A DNA stretch of 64,000 nt from Pseudoips prasinana (lineage: Eukaryota > Arthropoda > Insecta > Lepidoptera > Nolidae). Made by a program: the position numbers and the translations under genes. Numbering within the stretch: the stretch's first letter is position 1; each line of letters begins with the position of its first letter. Where the stretch lies: the NCBI GenBank assembly GCA_951640165.1, contig OX621245.1, positions 25,102,330 to 25,166,329 of the forward strand, read 5' to 3'. The notes beneath the pieces were generated by a model. That model saw nothing but the letters and a program-made list of their open reading frames with translations. It made no database searches and was not told the DNA's origin. This document shows positions 1-9,879 of the stretch, piece after piece.

Positions 1-434
1 AAACGTACCGAACTGACTAACCATTAACTGACTTAACCATTTTATTTGAGTCCACAATGTATCAAATTGTGTGTTGTAGTTTAACCTAAGTGGTCAGAAA
101 TATTTTTAATGTCATCATTCCCACCAACATTGCAATTACAATGGGTCGAGAAGACCGGGTCTATAATTTTTTTGAAAAGAATAGCCCTGAATGAGCACTG
201 CTTACAGTGATCAGTCCACTTGCTGTATTAGCTAGGTATACTTTTGGTAATGTAGTCATGGACTCTTGTAACTACGTGCAGTTTGGTAATTTATAATACA
301 CCCGCGGATAGTCATTGAGCTCTAGGTTTTCCTATTGATATGACTAATTATTCAAAGTTGTAATACTCCGTTGCGAATATCGGAGTATCCCAAGTCTAGG
401 CTTCTACCAGTGTGTGTTGACATTAATTAAGGAA
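1..434. other. AT-rich intergenic sequence, no gene seen
   Basis: No ORF, RNA gene or terminal repeat that I can support. Recognisable material begins at about 435, where RTE-like LINE coding sequence starts. Confidence 0.5.
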
Positions 435-538
435 CAGGGCTGCGTGGTCGCTTACTATGTGCATATTATAAAGCACAAGGTCACCCAAAGAGCAATGGAG
501 AAAGTTACGTTTGAAGGTTTTCTGTGAGATTAAAGAAG

Positions 539-542
539 AAAT
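539..542. repeat. Target site duplication AAAT (left)
   Basis: AAAT directly abuts the left LTR and is repeated at 6561-6564. A 4-bp duplication is typical of Ty3/gypsy integration. Confidence 0.85.
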
Positions 543-748
543 TACGAAGCTAGACGTGCTTCACTGGTAATAGGTAGATTACTACATTTATGTAAAGGCG
601 AATAAATGAAAAGACAACCGGTCAGTTTAACGTATGAAAGTATATTATTAAAATAAATGATCTTATGAGCTAGGTACAAATACAATAATTAGGTTGCACG
701 CGTACACCATATACGGAAAGTTCAATATACACTTAGTCATACATCACA
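543..748 (-). repeat. 3' LTR of the gypsy element
   Basis: A 206-bp direct repeat, apparently identical by eye to 6355-6560. On the minus (coding) strand it begins TGTGATG and ends in CTTCGTA, so its 3' end is TA rather than the usual CA. The near identity of the two LTRs points to a young insertion. Confidence 0.9.
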
Positions 749-762
749 TCATCCCCCTGATT
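749..762 (-). promoter_or_regulatory. Polypurine tract
   Basis: On the minus strand the bases just before the 3' LTR read TCAGGGGGATGA, a purine-rich run in the position that primes plus-strand DNA synthesis in LTR elements. Confidence 0.75.
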
Positions 763-1012
763 TTGAGAAAAAAAAAATAATGGCATTACAATAACATTTT
801 TTTTTCTTAAAATTAATACACGCATACATATTGCATCATCACTCTAACAACTAGTTTCTGAGTACATAAAGACCTAAAGATATTTGATACTCTATTTATA
901 TAATAACACATTGTCTTAATCTTAGCATGAATAACATAGCAACTTTAAACATAATAATAGATATGCATAACTACTTATAAATGTACACTCTTCACAATAA
1001 TATTATAACTCG

Positions 1013-4000
1013 TTACATATAAAATGGAATAGTTCTGTTTTTGTGAACAACATTTTCCTTTCCCTTTTGCATTATTTTAACATTTACGCCTAATTCTTCT
1101 ATAACCGTAAAAGGACCTAAATATACTTGATCTAATTTTTCCCTATTTTCATTTCTTAAAAGTAACAAATCTCCAGTATTATAGTTAACTGAATTACATT
1201 GTCTGTCATATTTTGTTTTTCTACAAATTTTGGATTGAATTAAATTATTTCGTGCATCTTCACATGATTTTTGTAGTCTAAATTTTAATTCTTTGGGATA
1301 GTCATCAAAATTATATACTGGGTCTACATTTTTCAAAAGGTTGTTTGGAATGTTACATAATTTGCCAAAAACAAGTTCGAAGGGTGTATATCTAGTTTCA
1401 GAATGCACTGTTGTGTTGTACGAAAAACACCAATATTGTAACCAGTTGCTCCACATATGAGCCTGGTTATCTGTTTGTATCCTTAAGAAAGCTCCCAAGG
1501 CCTTGTGAGAATTTTCTAAAGAACCAATCGACTCATGGTGATATGCTGTTGACTGAATACAGTTAATACCCAATAATTGACATGTATCTTTCATGGTTGA
1601 TGAGATGAATTCACTACCTCTGTCTGTCGCGATTTCGCGTGGAATACCGTAACGCAGTATAAAATTGTCAACAAAAGCTCGGGCAACTGTTTGAGTTTCT
1701 TTATTTATTAACGGGTAAGCTTCTACATATTTTGTAAGTTCACATTGAAGAGTCAATATGTAACAATAGTCATTACAATCTTTACTAAGCGGTCCAACCA
1801 AATCCAAATATATTTTATCGAATGCTGACGTCGCTGTTGTAGTTATACACATTGGCTCTCGGGTGTGCTTATGGAACTTTTGTTTTTGACACTGTTCGCA
1901 CTTTCTAACAAAATTAGCTATGTCACGGTCCATTCCTGTCCAGTAATAAAGTCTTTTAATGTTATTAGTCATCCTTCGAATACCAGCATGGCCACTGCTG
2001 GGTAAAATATGGTATACATTCAAAATAACTTTACGATCGTCTTTATTTTCTACTCTACTCACTCCTTTAATAATACATAATCGTGGACCTTCCCACTTTT
2101 TCATTTTCGTAATAATACGTGCTAACTCGGTAATTATTTCTTTATTGTCATTATTTCTAATTATGCATAATTCTTTTATATCATTTTGTTTACATATCTG
2201 CTCTAACTCTCTCACGAACAAATCTCGTTTGAAACATGATCGAGAGCTTCGATTTACCGATATTAATGACAATGACGGTGAATATATTAGGTACCTATTT
2301 CTACTATAACAATTATCGGTTTGTTTATTATGTATGTGTAAACATTTTTCATCAAAGTTTAACTCTGTAAAATGATATGGTTTTTTAAAAATTTCCGCAA
2401 CTCTTGGTTGATCAGACCGATCATTGCCGGAACTCTTATCAGTCAATACATTTTCATTTTTCTCTTCTTCCATTCTTCTATATTGCGCTCTAGTCATGAC
2501 CCCTATCACACACTCATACATGCTCTTCAACTCTTCACTCGTCAATTCAATCCTAGATAGTGCATCTGCAGCTGCATTATCTTTTCCTTTCATATATTCT
2601 ACTACAAAATCATATTCCTCCAGACATAATCGAAACTTTGTTAACCTACTGGAAGGGTCGCGCATGTTAAATAAATAAATCAACGGTTTATGATCCGTGA
2701 TAACCCTAAACCGGCGTCCATATAAATAAGGGCGAAAGTACTTAACAGCCCAAACTATCGCCAAAAGCTCTTTCTCAATTATCGGATAGTTACGCTCCGC
2801 TTTGTTTAGTGGGCGAATAGCATATGCTATCGGGTTGTTGTCTCCATTTGCTAGCACACACCCAATCGAAAACCCCGATGAATCGGTATTCAAAATAAAT
2901 TCATCTTCCTTTGAAAAATTTGGATATTGTAATAATGGAGGACTAATTAACGCTTTTTTCAATGTCTCGAACGCATGTAAACATTCCTTACTCCAATTAA
3001 ATTCTATATATTTTTTTGTCAAGTTCGTTAAAGGTAATGTAATTTTAGCAAAATTCGGAACAAATTTCCGATAATAATTTGCAAATGCAACGAATCTACG
3101 GACCTCGTCTGCATTTTTCGGAATCGGATAATTTTGTAAAACTTTAACTTTATTTTCATCTGGCTTTATACCCTCTGGTGTTACCACGTGACCTAAATAC
3201 AAAAGTTCCTTCTTCAAAAATGTACACTTTAATGGATTTAACTTCAAATTTACGTCTCGAAGCCTTGTAAAAACGTCAATTAGGTTTTTATTATGTGTTT
3301 GCAAATTTCTACCCATTATTATTATGTCATCTAAATAAACAATGCACTTTTCGTAATTTAAACCCGATAGTGCTACAGTCATCGCTCTAGTAAACGCACT
3401 CGGACTTAATTTTAAGCCCATAGGAAGGCGTTTCATTTGATATACCTTGTCAGCTAAAAATGCAGTGTATTTACGACTCTCTGGGTCTAATTTAATTTGG
3501 TAATAGCCTTGATTAAGGTCTAAATGGCTGAAATACATAGCCCCTGACAAAGAATCCAAAATTTCGGTTATGTTTGGTAGTGGAAAATTATCATTTTGTA
3601 TGCACTCATTCAATCCCCTATAATCAATCACAACACGCCACTTTTTTTCACCCCTAGCATCAGTCTTTTTCGGAACAATCAGTAAAGGGCTCGACCATTC
3701 AGACGTCGACTCCTCTATAATGTCATTTTCCAACATTTGTTTTATTTGTTTATTTATTTCTGCTTTTTGAGAATGTGGAAGACGATAAGGTTTTTTATAA
3801 ACGGGACTAATATTTTCTTTTAAATGAATTTTTTGTTCATACAAGTTTGTTGTATTTAATTTGTCCCCGGGTAAATGAAAAATATCCGCAAATTTTGCAC
3901 AAATATTTGCTATAGAAGTCTCCTCTTCTTTAATCAAATAATTAAGATTAAGCAAAGAAAACAAAGATTTTACCCTACCCGCGTTATTTACTATTCTATT

Positions 4001-4720
4001 AAACGAATAACAATGATATTCTTTTAAATCACGAATTTCTGGTGTAAAACAACGTAAATTAACATCAGTTTCCCGTGTGTTCATAATACGCATGGTCACC
4101 CTACCGTTTTTACTCTTACATATCGAATTAGCTAAAAATACACCTTCGCAAATCTCATTTGAAATTACTACACAATCACCTGTCCTATTAGTTGGAATAT
4201 CTACTTGAATTTCACATCGCGCGGGCAACTTTATACATGCGTTATTATTTGTATTTCCTATCGAATATAACTGTACAGGTAAAATAATCGGAATTCCCTC
4301 AATATTTTGTAACGTTAATGTTTGATTTTCAAAATTAATTATAGAATTAAATTTTGATAGAAAATCTTGTCCTATAATTCCGTCTACATTTAATGGCAAA
4401 TCGTTAAAAATGTAGAAGTCATGTGTAAATGATTCATTATTTTCGTTACGTAATATCAACTCTATGCACCCAGTAGATGTAATTTGACCACCAATATCAT
4501 TTATGTGTGTCGTCTTAGGGCGAATAAACTCGCTCGATGCGTGAATCACGCTTTGTTTCACAGCAGACAATGATGCTCCGGTATCAATGAGCCATGTACA
4601 CATATAGTCATCGATATACAGATGTATAGAGTTCATATTCCGATAAGTTAATATGTAATTAGTCGCGAAAAAACTGAAACTTTTCGGTTTCCTCCGATTT
4701 AGAACTATCTTGCGATTCAT
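1013..4720 (-). CDS. pol: Gypsy Pol polyprotein (protease, RT, RNase H, integrase)
   Basis: A 1235-residue open frame starting at an ATG (4718-4720). The aspartic protease motif LIDTGAS is at residues 44-50. Reverse transcriptase follows, with the catalytic YLDD box at about 461-464. RNase H begins around residue 610 (NTDSSG). The integrase zinc finger (H, H, C, C) spans about 910-945, and the integrase core has D near 973, D in TDRGSEF near 1031 and a downstream E near 1068. All catalytic residues I can check are present and there is no internal stop. The frame overlaps the end of gag by 62 nt and lies +1 relative to it, so Pol is made either by +1 frameshifting or from its own AUG. It probably replicates the element through an RNA intermediate in cytoplasmic particles. 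Confidence 0.93.
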   Translation of the reverse strand: MNRKIVLNRRKPKSFSFFATNYILTYRNMNSIHLYIDDYMCTWLIDTGASLSAVKQSVIHASSEFIRPKTTHINDIGGQITSTGCIELILRNENNESFTHDFYIFNDLPLNVDGIIGQDFLSKFNSIINFENQTLTLQNIEGIPIILPVQLYSIGNTNNNACIKLPARCEIQVDIPTNRTGDCVVISNEICEGVFLANSICKSKNGRVTMRIMNTRETDVNLRCFTPEIRDLKEYHCYSFNRIVNNAGRVKSLFSLLNLNYLIKEEETSIANICAKFADIFHLPGDKLNTTNLYEQKIHLKENISPVYKKPYRLPHSQKAEINKQIKQMLENDIIEESTSEWSSPLLIVPKKTDARGEKKWRVVIDYRGLNECIQNDNFPLPNITEILDSLSGAMYFSHLDLNQGYYQIKLDPESRKYTAFLADKVYQMKRLPMGLKLSPSAFTRAMTVALSGLNYEKCIVYLDDIIIMGRNLQTHNKNLIDVFTRLRDVNLKLNPLKCTFLKKELLYLGHVVTPEGIKPDENKVKVLQNYPIPKNADEVRRFVAFANYYRKFVPNFAKITLPLTNLTKKYIEFNWSKECLHAFETLKKALISPPLLQYPNFSKEDEFILNTDSSGFSIGCVLANGDNNPIAYAIRPLNKAERNYPIIEKELLAIVWAVKYFRPYLYGRRFRVITDHKPLIYLFNMRDPSSRLTKFRLCLEEYDFVVEYMKGKDNAAADALSRIELTSEELKSMYECVIGVMTRAQYRRMEEEKNENVLTDKSSGNDRSDQPRVAEIFKKPYHFTELNFDEKCLHIHNKQTDNCYSRNRYLIYSPSLSLISVNRSSRSCFKRDLFVRELEQICKQNDIKELCIIRNNDNKEIITELARIITKMKKWEGPRLCIIKGVSRVENKDDRKVILNVYHILPSSGHAGIRRMTNNIKRLYYWTGMDRDIANFVRKCEQCQKQKFHKHTREPMCITTTATSAFDKIYLDLVGPLSKDCNDYCYILTLQCELTKYVEAYPLINKETQTVARAFVDNFILRYGIPREIATDRGSEFISSTMKDTCQLLGINCIQSTAYHHESIGSLENSHKALGAFLRIQTDNQAHMWSNWLQYWCFSYNTTVHSETRYTPFELVFGKLCNIPNNLLKNVDPVYNFDDYPKELKFRLQKSCEDARNNLIQSKICRKTKYDRQCNSVNYNTGDLLLLRNENREKLDQVYLGPFTVIEELGVNVKIMQKGKENVVHKNRTIPFYM

Positions 4721-5762
4721 GTGTCACATTGACATGATGTTTTTTCGAATTGAAATTTTGCTGGCTATTATATCCACGGGACCTACTACGGCCTGAAAAA
4801 TTACCACGACCCCGACCGCTACTACGATAATACGACGAATCGTAAAATGTCCTATTATTATTTATGTTGTTCCTGAAAAATGGTTTTCCGCGAAACGGTG
4901 TAGTGGTACCGCGCCTCGAAACACTCTGCCCTCGGTATCCATTATTTGGGTAACCCCTATTATTATTAAACATCCTACCTCGAGCTGAAAATATCTGTCC
5001 TGATGTGGAAGGCATATTTACCTCCTCATCTTTAGCACCTTGTATAGCTTCCTTTAATGAACTATAATTACGCGCAGCAATGACAGTACTAAGCCGCTCA
5101 TTTCGCAACCCGTCGGCAAATTTTTGAATAGCCTGTTTTTCATTTAAGGGTTTTAATATCTTGTATGCTTCAGATTTGCCCTCGGCTTGTGAAATTGTTA
5201 GATCCACAAACAGTTGCTCTAAGTCTTTCCCATACTGATCTATAGACCTACCACCTTGATAAGCGGTATGCAACTTTTTTTGTAACGCGGTGTCCGATTT
5301 TTTTGTTAAAAGATGTGTTTTCATTTCAGCAACCATTTCGTCAACAGAACCATATGAATCTGCCAAACGCAATTTTGCACTATGTGATAGCCTAGTTTTT
5401 AAAACATATTTTATGAGAAGTGACGCATCCGTATCTAAAATCATAGTAGAATATAATTCTATTGCGTCAATTAATTGTAAAGTAACTTTTTCGGTGTCGT
5501 CCATTATTGGTAATAGACTAACCGCCACTCTCAAATCAAAATTGGGTTTGGTAGTCATGGTTTCGCTGCTATTTATACTCATCATTAAACTTTCTATATC
5601 AGCATAAATCGAGTCTATCTTATTTGACAAGTGTAAATCAACATCACTTAACGATATTTCGGCTTTTTCTACCTTATTAACATATATGTCAAATATTTCG
5701 GTATACTTCTTATAAATCTTTACTGCTTTTTGAAATTGTTTATTCGCAGCTTCACTATTCTG
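4659..5762 (-). CDS. gag: Gypsy Gag-like protein
   Basis: Open from just after an in-frame TGA (5763-5765) to a stop at 4659. The frame has no good ATG near its start: the first in-frame methionines lie some 60 codons in, and the stretch before them reads as ordinary coding sequence. Start by splicing is therefore possible: ATG at 5981-5983, donor GTAAGT at 5959-5964, acceptor AG at 5723-5724, which restores frame and skips the TGA. The N-terminal two thirds is a helical capsid-like region. The C-terminal third is rich in Arg, Gly, Ser and Asn with several RG pairs, and there is no CCHC knuckle, so RNA binding would rest on the RG-rich tail. It overlaps pol. Confidence 0.75.
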   Translation of the reverse strand, partial: QNSEAANKQFQKAVKIYKKYTEIFDIYVNKVEKAEISLSDVDLHLSNKIDSIYADIESLMMSINSSETMTTKPNFDLRVAVSLLPIMDDTEKVTLQLIDAIELYSTMILDTDASLLIKYVLKTRLSHSAKLRLADSYGSVDEMVAEMKTHLLTKKSDTALQKKLHTAYQGGRSIDQYGKDLEQLFVDLTISQAEGKSEAYKILKPLNEKQAIQKFADGLRNERLSTVIAARNYSSLKEAIQGAKDEEVNMPSTSGQIFSARGRMFNNNRGYPNNGYRGQSVSRRGTTTPFRGKPFFRNNINNNRTFYDSSYYRSSGRGRGNFSGRSRSRGYNSQQNFNSKKHHVNVTHESQDSSKSEETEKFQFFRD

Positions 5763-5960
5763 TCACCGATGCGATCCAATTTTAATTAAATAAGTTCTTA
5801 TATCTACCAACTGCACATATATATTTTGTAATTCTAACATTAGCTCTATATATTGAAAAACAGTAAAACATATTATAAAACAAAATATTACGTTTTGTAA
5901 AAAAAATAACCATAACGGAAAGTATCCTAAATACTTAAAGATAATTAATATAAAGTTCAC
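5763..5960 (-). other. Hydrophobic 65-codon open frame upstream of gag, probably intron
   Basis: Same frame as gag and separated from it only by the TGA at 5763-5765. It is very hydrophobic (F, I, L-rich) and AT-rich. It begins right after a GTAAGT donor, so I read it as intronic sequence rather than a protein. The alternative is a real leader ORF interrupted by a recent stop. Confidence 0.4.
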
Positions 5961-6043
5961 TTACAGAATTTATTTGTCACCATTTGCACTTATTCGACAC
6001 TTGTCCAAATTTCTCCACATCGTTAGTTATTAGCCGGGTCCTA

Positions 6044-6292
6044 TTACACTGAAACTCGCTGCAAAGCAATACCCGTCGCCTGCCTTTCGATCTTCTTGGT
6101 AAGGCATTTATGTACTTTTTTCCATAAGTTGTACGCCAAGAAAATAGCACACATTACAATAACTGCAACCATCATATATCGCATTTCCATAGAGTAATCG
6201 CTCTCAGACATACTGGATTTCGCTTTATTTCCTTGTCCCTGTTGGGCAATTATTACCTCCTCTTTGAATTCCTTGGATACTTGACTGCCCAT
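6044..6292 (-). CDS. Small N-myristoylation-type membrane protein ORF of the gypsy element
   Basis: 82 residues from a true ATG (6290-6292), the first long ORF after the primer site. It begins M-G-S-Q-V-S-K, which fits the N-myristoylation consensus (Gly2, small residue at position 6). A hydrophobic segment at about residues 38-56 looks like one membrane span. A basic segment follows (KKVHKCLTKKIERQ). Neither the sequence nor its place is part of the canonical gag-pol plan. By analogy with membrane-targeting matrix domains it could bring particles to a membrane, but that is inference. I do not recognise the family. Confidence 0.55.
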   Translation of the reverse strand: MGSQVSKEFKEEVIIAQQGQGNKAKSSMSESDYSMEMRYMMVAVIVMCAIFLAYNLWKKVHKCLTKKIERQATGIALQRVSV

Positions 6293-6337
6293 TATAATTT
6301 TTAATTATTATATCCTGAAAAACTGAAACACTAAAGA

Positions 6338-6354
6338 TCCTGGCATGGTCGCCA
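6338..6354 (-). promoter_or_regulatory. Primer binding site
   Basis: On the minus strand, the bases immediately after the 5' LTR read TGGCGACCATGCCAGG. TGG complements the CCA end of a tRNA, and the TGGCGACC start resembles the tRNA-Arg type site of some insect gypsy elements. The exact tRNA is unverified. Confidence 0.75.
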
Positions 6355-6560
6355 TACGAAGCTAGACGTGCTTCACTGGTAATAGGTAGATTACTACATT
6401 TATGTAAAGGCGAATAAATGAAAAGACAACCGGTCAGTTTAACGTATGAAAGTATATTATTAAAATAAATGATCTTATGAGCTAGGTACAAATACAATAA
6501 TTAGGTTGCACGCGTACACCATATACGGAAAGTTCAATATACACTTAGTCATACATCACA
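6355..6560 (-). repeat. 5' LTR of the gypsy element
   Basis: The second 206-bp LTR copy. On the coding strand it should carry promoter and transcription start. It is flanked on its outer side by AAAT (6561-6564). Confidence 0.9.
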
Positions 6561-6564
6561 AAAT
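6561..6564. repeat. Target site duplication AAAT (right)
   Basis: Exact match to 539-542. Confidence 0.85.
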
Positions 6565-6729
6565 ATAGAAATCCACAGACGAACCAAATTAATCAACATA
6601 GAACCCAAAGAATCGCCATTAAAGTAGCGGTACCTAGTCCCTGGATGCTGGAGCTTATGACTAGTCATTGTGGAGACTGTAGAAGGGTTTTTGTCCAGCT
6701 GTGGACATCTTTCGGGTGAAACAATAAAT

Positions 6730-7380
6730 ACATAGCGCTTGTTTATTGCAAGGGTGACATATCTCAAAAACACGGAATTTTCGGATTATGTGAAAAAAAT
6801 ACTAATTATATTTTTTAGTAAATAAATATATTTTTTAGTACTAGAATGGCATAAAGATCCTTCCACACGAATCCGCTAGGTGGCTACACATGTCGTTTTT
6901 GCACGCTCATGGCGAGGGCATTCGTTTGTTTCAATATAGTGCTATCTCAGTTACTCAAAAGTGGTCGACGCAGAAGCACGCATCGTGTTTCTCAAGGACG
7001 TCATATTTGGAGTTAATACGTTCTTGTAACATATGATAAGAGCTATTCTCACATTAATAAGTTTGTACAATATGCAATTATTTTGTATTAGAACACTATT
7101 GCAACGTAAACTGAGTTAAATTGTTTTGTATTATTAAACAAAATTACGTTATTGCACGTAAAACTAAGGGTGTTTTTTAATTATTTATCGTTAAGTCATT
7201 ATTGTAATAATAACAATGCATTTCAACATTGAAAACTAAAAGTCATATTTTGAATTATACCGTTCTAACAGAAAACATTCAGAATTTTTTAGTATTATTA
7301 TGAGTTATGTTACTATTGCAACAAACAAAATATTATTTTGATGTTAATTGTTTCTCTCCTATTTGTTCTCGGCTTCGCGC
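6730..7380. other. AT-rich intergenic sequence
   Basis: Nothing supported here beyond a short direct repeat (atattttttagta twice near 6808-6840). Confidence 0.45.
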
Positions 7381-7487
7381 GGGCGATTATTAGCTAATCT
7401 TATTGAGGCAAAAGAAAGCGCAGACATGGAGAAATAAATTCCATTACCGGAAGTAACAATACCACAACTGCCCAGACATTGGCATAA

Positions 7488-7806
7488 TCCTCTGTTTCAT
7501 CCAGATCTAAATCTTCAAGTTCATCTAGTACATCAAGCGAAGACGAAACGGAGTTTGAGAACAGAAGCACTCAAAAGCAAATTCCGTCATTGCAGGATAA
7601 GGGCACAGTCATTGCCAAGAATTTATACAAATTACTTTATAGGATAATTTCTTACTTTTACCATTTTATCTTTTTTCACAGCTTCTACTAGTAAACCACC
7701 TTTATTTGAACCCGAAGAAGAATGTGATGATTCTGATAGAGATAGCAATTACGGACCTACGATAAATAGAATACACGATACAGGAGGCAATCATTCTAAT
7801 GACTAG
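7488..7806 (+). pseudogene. Host-like 3' exons or gene remnant, Ser-rich acidic protein tail
   Basis: An open frame from 7488 reads as a serine-rich then acidic segment (key part SSSTSSEDETEFE) up to about 7600. After a pyrimidine-rich tract ending cacag (7677-7681) a second segment runs from 7682 to a TAG at 7804-7806, reading SKPPLFEPEEECDDSDRDSN and ending GGNHSND. A poly(A) signal AATAAA follows at about 7822. The bases look coding and the second part has a good 3' splice site. However, I find no clean 5' splice site after the first segment, and a TAA lies just before 7488. This may be the 3' end of a real gene or a dead copy. Family not recognised. Confidence 0.35.
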
Positions 7807-7851
7807 TTACTTCGCATTTTTTAATAAAATTCAAATAACATTGTTTATTTA

Positions 7852-9055
7852 CATTTAACTAAATTATGTAGTTACCATTTTGTTCGATAACTTTTTTGCT
7901 ATCTTGTAGATAGACACATGATCCCATTGCTATAGAAATTTTGGGACTTCTGATCAAAATACTGCAACACGTGGTTTTGGCAGTCCTCTTGTGATGTTAA
8001 CCTGACACTGCCTAAATAATTCTGAAGAGACCGAAACAGGTGGTGGTCTAAAGGTGCAAGGTCAGGATTATATGGCGGATGCATTAACACCTCCCAGCCA
8101 AACTCTCTTAATTTTTGCTGAGTGGCTAAAGATGTGTGAGGTCTAGCGTTATCATGATGAAAAACCACACCCCTTCTGATGATTAATTCCGGCCGCTTCC
8201 TCTCAACTTCTTGCTTTAATCTCATCAGTTGTTCGCAGTAGAGTTCAGAAACGATGGTCCTGCCTGGTAGTAACAGCTCATAATGAATAATGCCCTTCCA
8301 ATCCCACCACACACCCTGCATCACCTTGTTGCGAGTTAACCCGGGTTTCACCATAGTCTGTGAAGCCTGACTGGCCTTTGACCACGACCTTTTTCGGACG
8401 TTCTTGCTGTACGTGATCCACATTTCATCACCAGTTATCAGCTTCTTCAAAAATGGTTCGGTTTCATTCAAGTCTTAATAAATAATCACAAATGAGACCA
8501 CGGTTCATAAGGTTTCTTTCAGTGAGCTCGTGAGGTACCCACATATCGAGCTTTTATGTGTACCCAGTTTTTTTCAAATGCGCCAAAACTGTTTTGTGGT
8601 CAATTTCCAGTTCTTCAGCTACGTCGTTAACTACTGACATGCCGATCTTGCTCCACTTTTTCAAAAATGGCATCCATTTTATCCGTCATAGGGCAACCAG
8701 AGCGACGTGTATCTTTGACATCAACATTTCCGGATTGAAAACGCTTAAATCAAATTTTTGCTACTCTCACAGATACTGCACTAGGTCCATAAACGTCGCA
8801 AAAGTTTTCGGGGCTTGCGTTGCATTTTTACCTTTTTTGTAGTAAATTTTTAAAATGTATCGAATTTTTTCATTACATTCACTCATCTTGACAGTACGAA
8901 AAACAAATTAAAACACACATTTTCCTAATTATGCTCTTTAAAATTTAAACTTTCAATGATACCAAAACCAGAGAGATACAAATAAGTATAGCCAAAGAGA
9001 TTTTATGACAAGTTCATATATACTATAATGCGAAATGACTTTTTCCCCAACCTAA
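7852..9055 (-). mobile_element. Mariner (mori-type) DNA transposon, decayed
   Basis: The right end (9023-9055) read on the minus strand begins TTAGGTTGGGGAAAAAGTC, a mariner-type terminal inverted repeat. The matching left repeat is not found near 7850, so the far end is truncated or diverged. The transposase coding region between them is broken by frameshifts. Confidence 0.8.
7899..8886 (-). pseudogene. Mariner transposase pseudogene
   Basis: The longest open piece is 7899-8471 and covers the catalytic domain. All three acidic residues of the D,D34D triad are visible: TGDE near its start, HHDNARPH in the middle and PDLAPLDHHLF near the end. Intact relatives usually have S-D-Y in place of the L-D-H here. 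The N-terminal helix-turn-helix part can be traced from an ATG at 8884-8886 in other frames, so at least two frameshifts or stops separate it from the catalytic part. The protein cannot be made in full. Confidence 0.85.
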
Positions 9056-9560
9056 AATTTTTCTAATAAGTGCGTAGGTAAAATGCAAAAAGATTTATAT
9101 AAAGTTGATTATTTTTCTTTATTTTGCAACAAAAAAATAATGGTTAAAACCTGTAGAAACTGTTTTATTTCTTTAAAATGAGTTCAACCTTTTTTGCAAT
9201 AGTGTCATTATTTGTTTAACTAACGAATTTTGTTAAACTTTCGCATATGTTTGTGGTGTAAGAATGACCTATTTTGGGAAAATACTTTTAAGATTTATTT
9301 ATTTTCTGCAACAAAGACACAAGTGGGGACTACTTCTCGTTTTTTATTTATTAGTAGACAAAGACAATATTTATATATATTTTAGTACATGCCTTTACAA
9401 GTACAGTAATGTACAAATCTATCACATACGGCTTGCCAGTACTTTATTTATAATTTGGATGTGTAACTCAAATTAAATATTTAAAATCGCTCTCCTGAAA
9501 AATTAGGTTTTTTTAGTTATGACAGTCTTGCAACAAACAAGCGATAGGTTCATTGAATTA
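9056..9560. other. AT-rich intergenic sequence
   Basis: No gene supported. The 70-codon ORF here is hydrophobic AT-rich noise. Confidence 0.4.
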
Positions 9561-9574
9561 TTGATTCGTTAATA

Positions 9575-9860
9575 TCAGAGTCATCATCAGCCTGATATCT
9601 TCCACTACTCGACAAAGGCCTCCACCAAAGGTTTCTAAAACGTTGCCATTTAGAGCGGTTCGCTGTAGTCGCCGCGCCTGGCATGCAAGTTGATGACCGC
9701 AGTTAAGTGGTAATTAGTACACAGATGGTGCTGCTGCTCCACTCCGTGGTGTATGCCTTTTACGACACCCACGGGATGCTATGGGGTGGCCCCGTTATTC
9801 TTTCTGGGCCGAAAACGTGTGGTTTCCGGCCCACGGATGCTACGGCTACGGACCTCAGGA
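9575..9860 (-). repeat. Dispersed repeat fragment (LINE tail-like plus unknown family)
   Basis: 9595-9640 resembles the RTE-like LINE tail in reverse (cgacaaaggcctccaccaaa). 9690-9850 (acagatggtgctgctgctcc, then ttttacgacacccacggga and attctttctggg) matches 60030-60120 by eye, so it is a dispersed family. Not classified. Confidence 0.5.
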
Positions 9861-9879
9861 TATTTATTTAGTTGTCATT

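Larger units (their letters stand above)
543..6560 (-). mobile_element. Ty3/gypsy LTR retrotransposon, complete
   Basis: A 6018-bp element on the minus strand. In coding order it has a 5' LTR (6355-6560), a primer binding site, an 82-codon myristoylation-type ORF, gag, pol, a polypurine tract and a 3' LTR (543-748). The ends carry a perfect AAAT duplication. Pol has the order protease, reverse transcriptase, RNase H, integrase, which defines Ty3/gypsy (Metaviridae). No envelope ORF is present. The primer site and reverse transcriptase look closest to the mdg-type insect elements, but that placement is from memory and only tentative. Both large ORFs are open, so it may be recently active. Confidence 0.9.
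435..6720 (+). mobile_element. RTE-like LINE 3' fragment, split by the gypsy element
   Basis: Positions 435-538 read on the plus strand as the late coding region of a lepidopteran RTE-like reverse transcriptase, with the short motif VTQRAMEK. The fragment resumes after the gypsy element at 6565, with a degenerate continuation and the family's ending near 6690-6720 (gtccagctgtggacatct then ttcgggtga). The same ending recurs at 26330, 30800, 31030, 41190 and 58620. Removing the gypsy element and one copy of its AAAT duplication restores continuity, so the LINE was there first. It is too decayed to encode a protein. Confidence 0.7.

Noticed and set aside
543..6560. Endogenous retrovirus with envelope
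   Set aside because: No ORF with envelope features after pol; only 260 nt lie between the pol stop and the polypurine tract.
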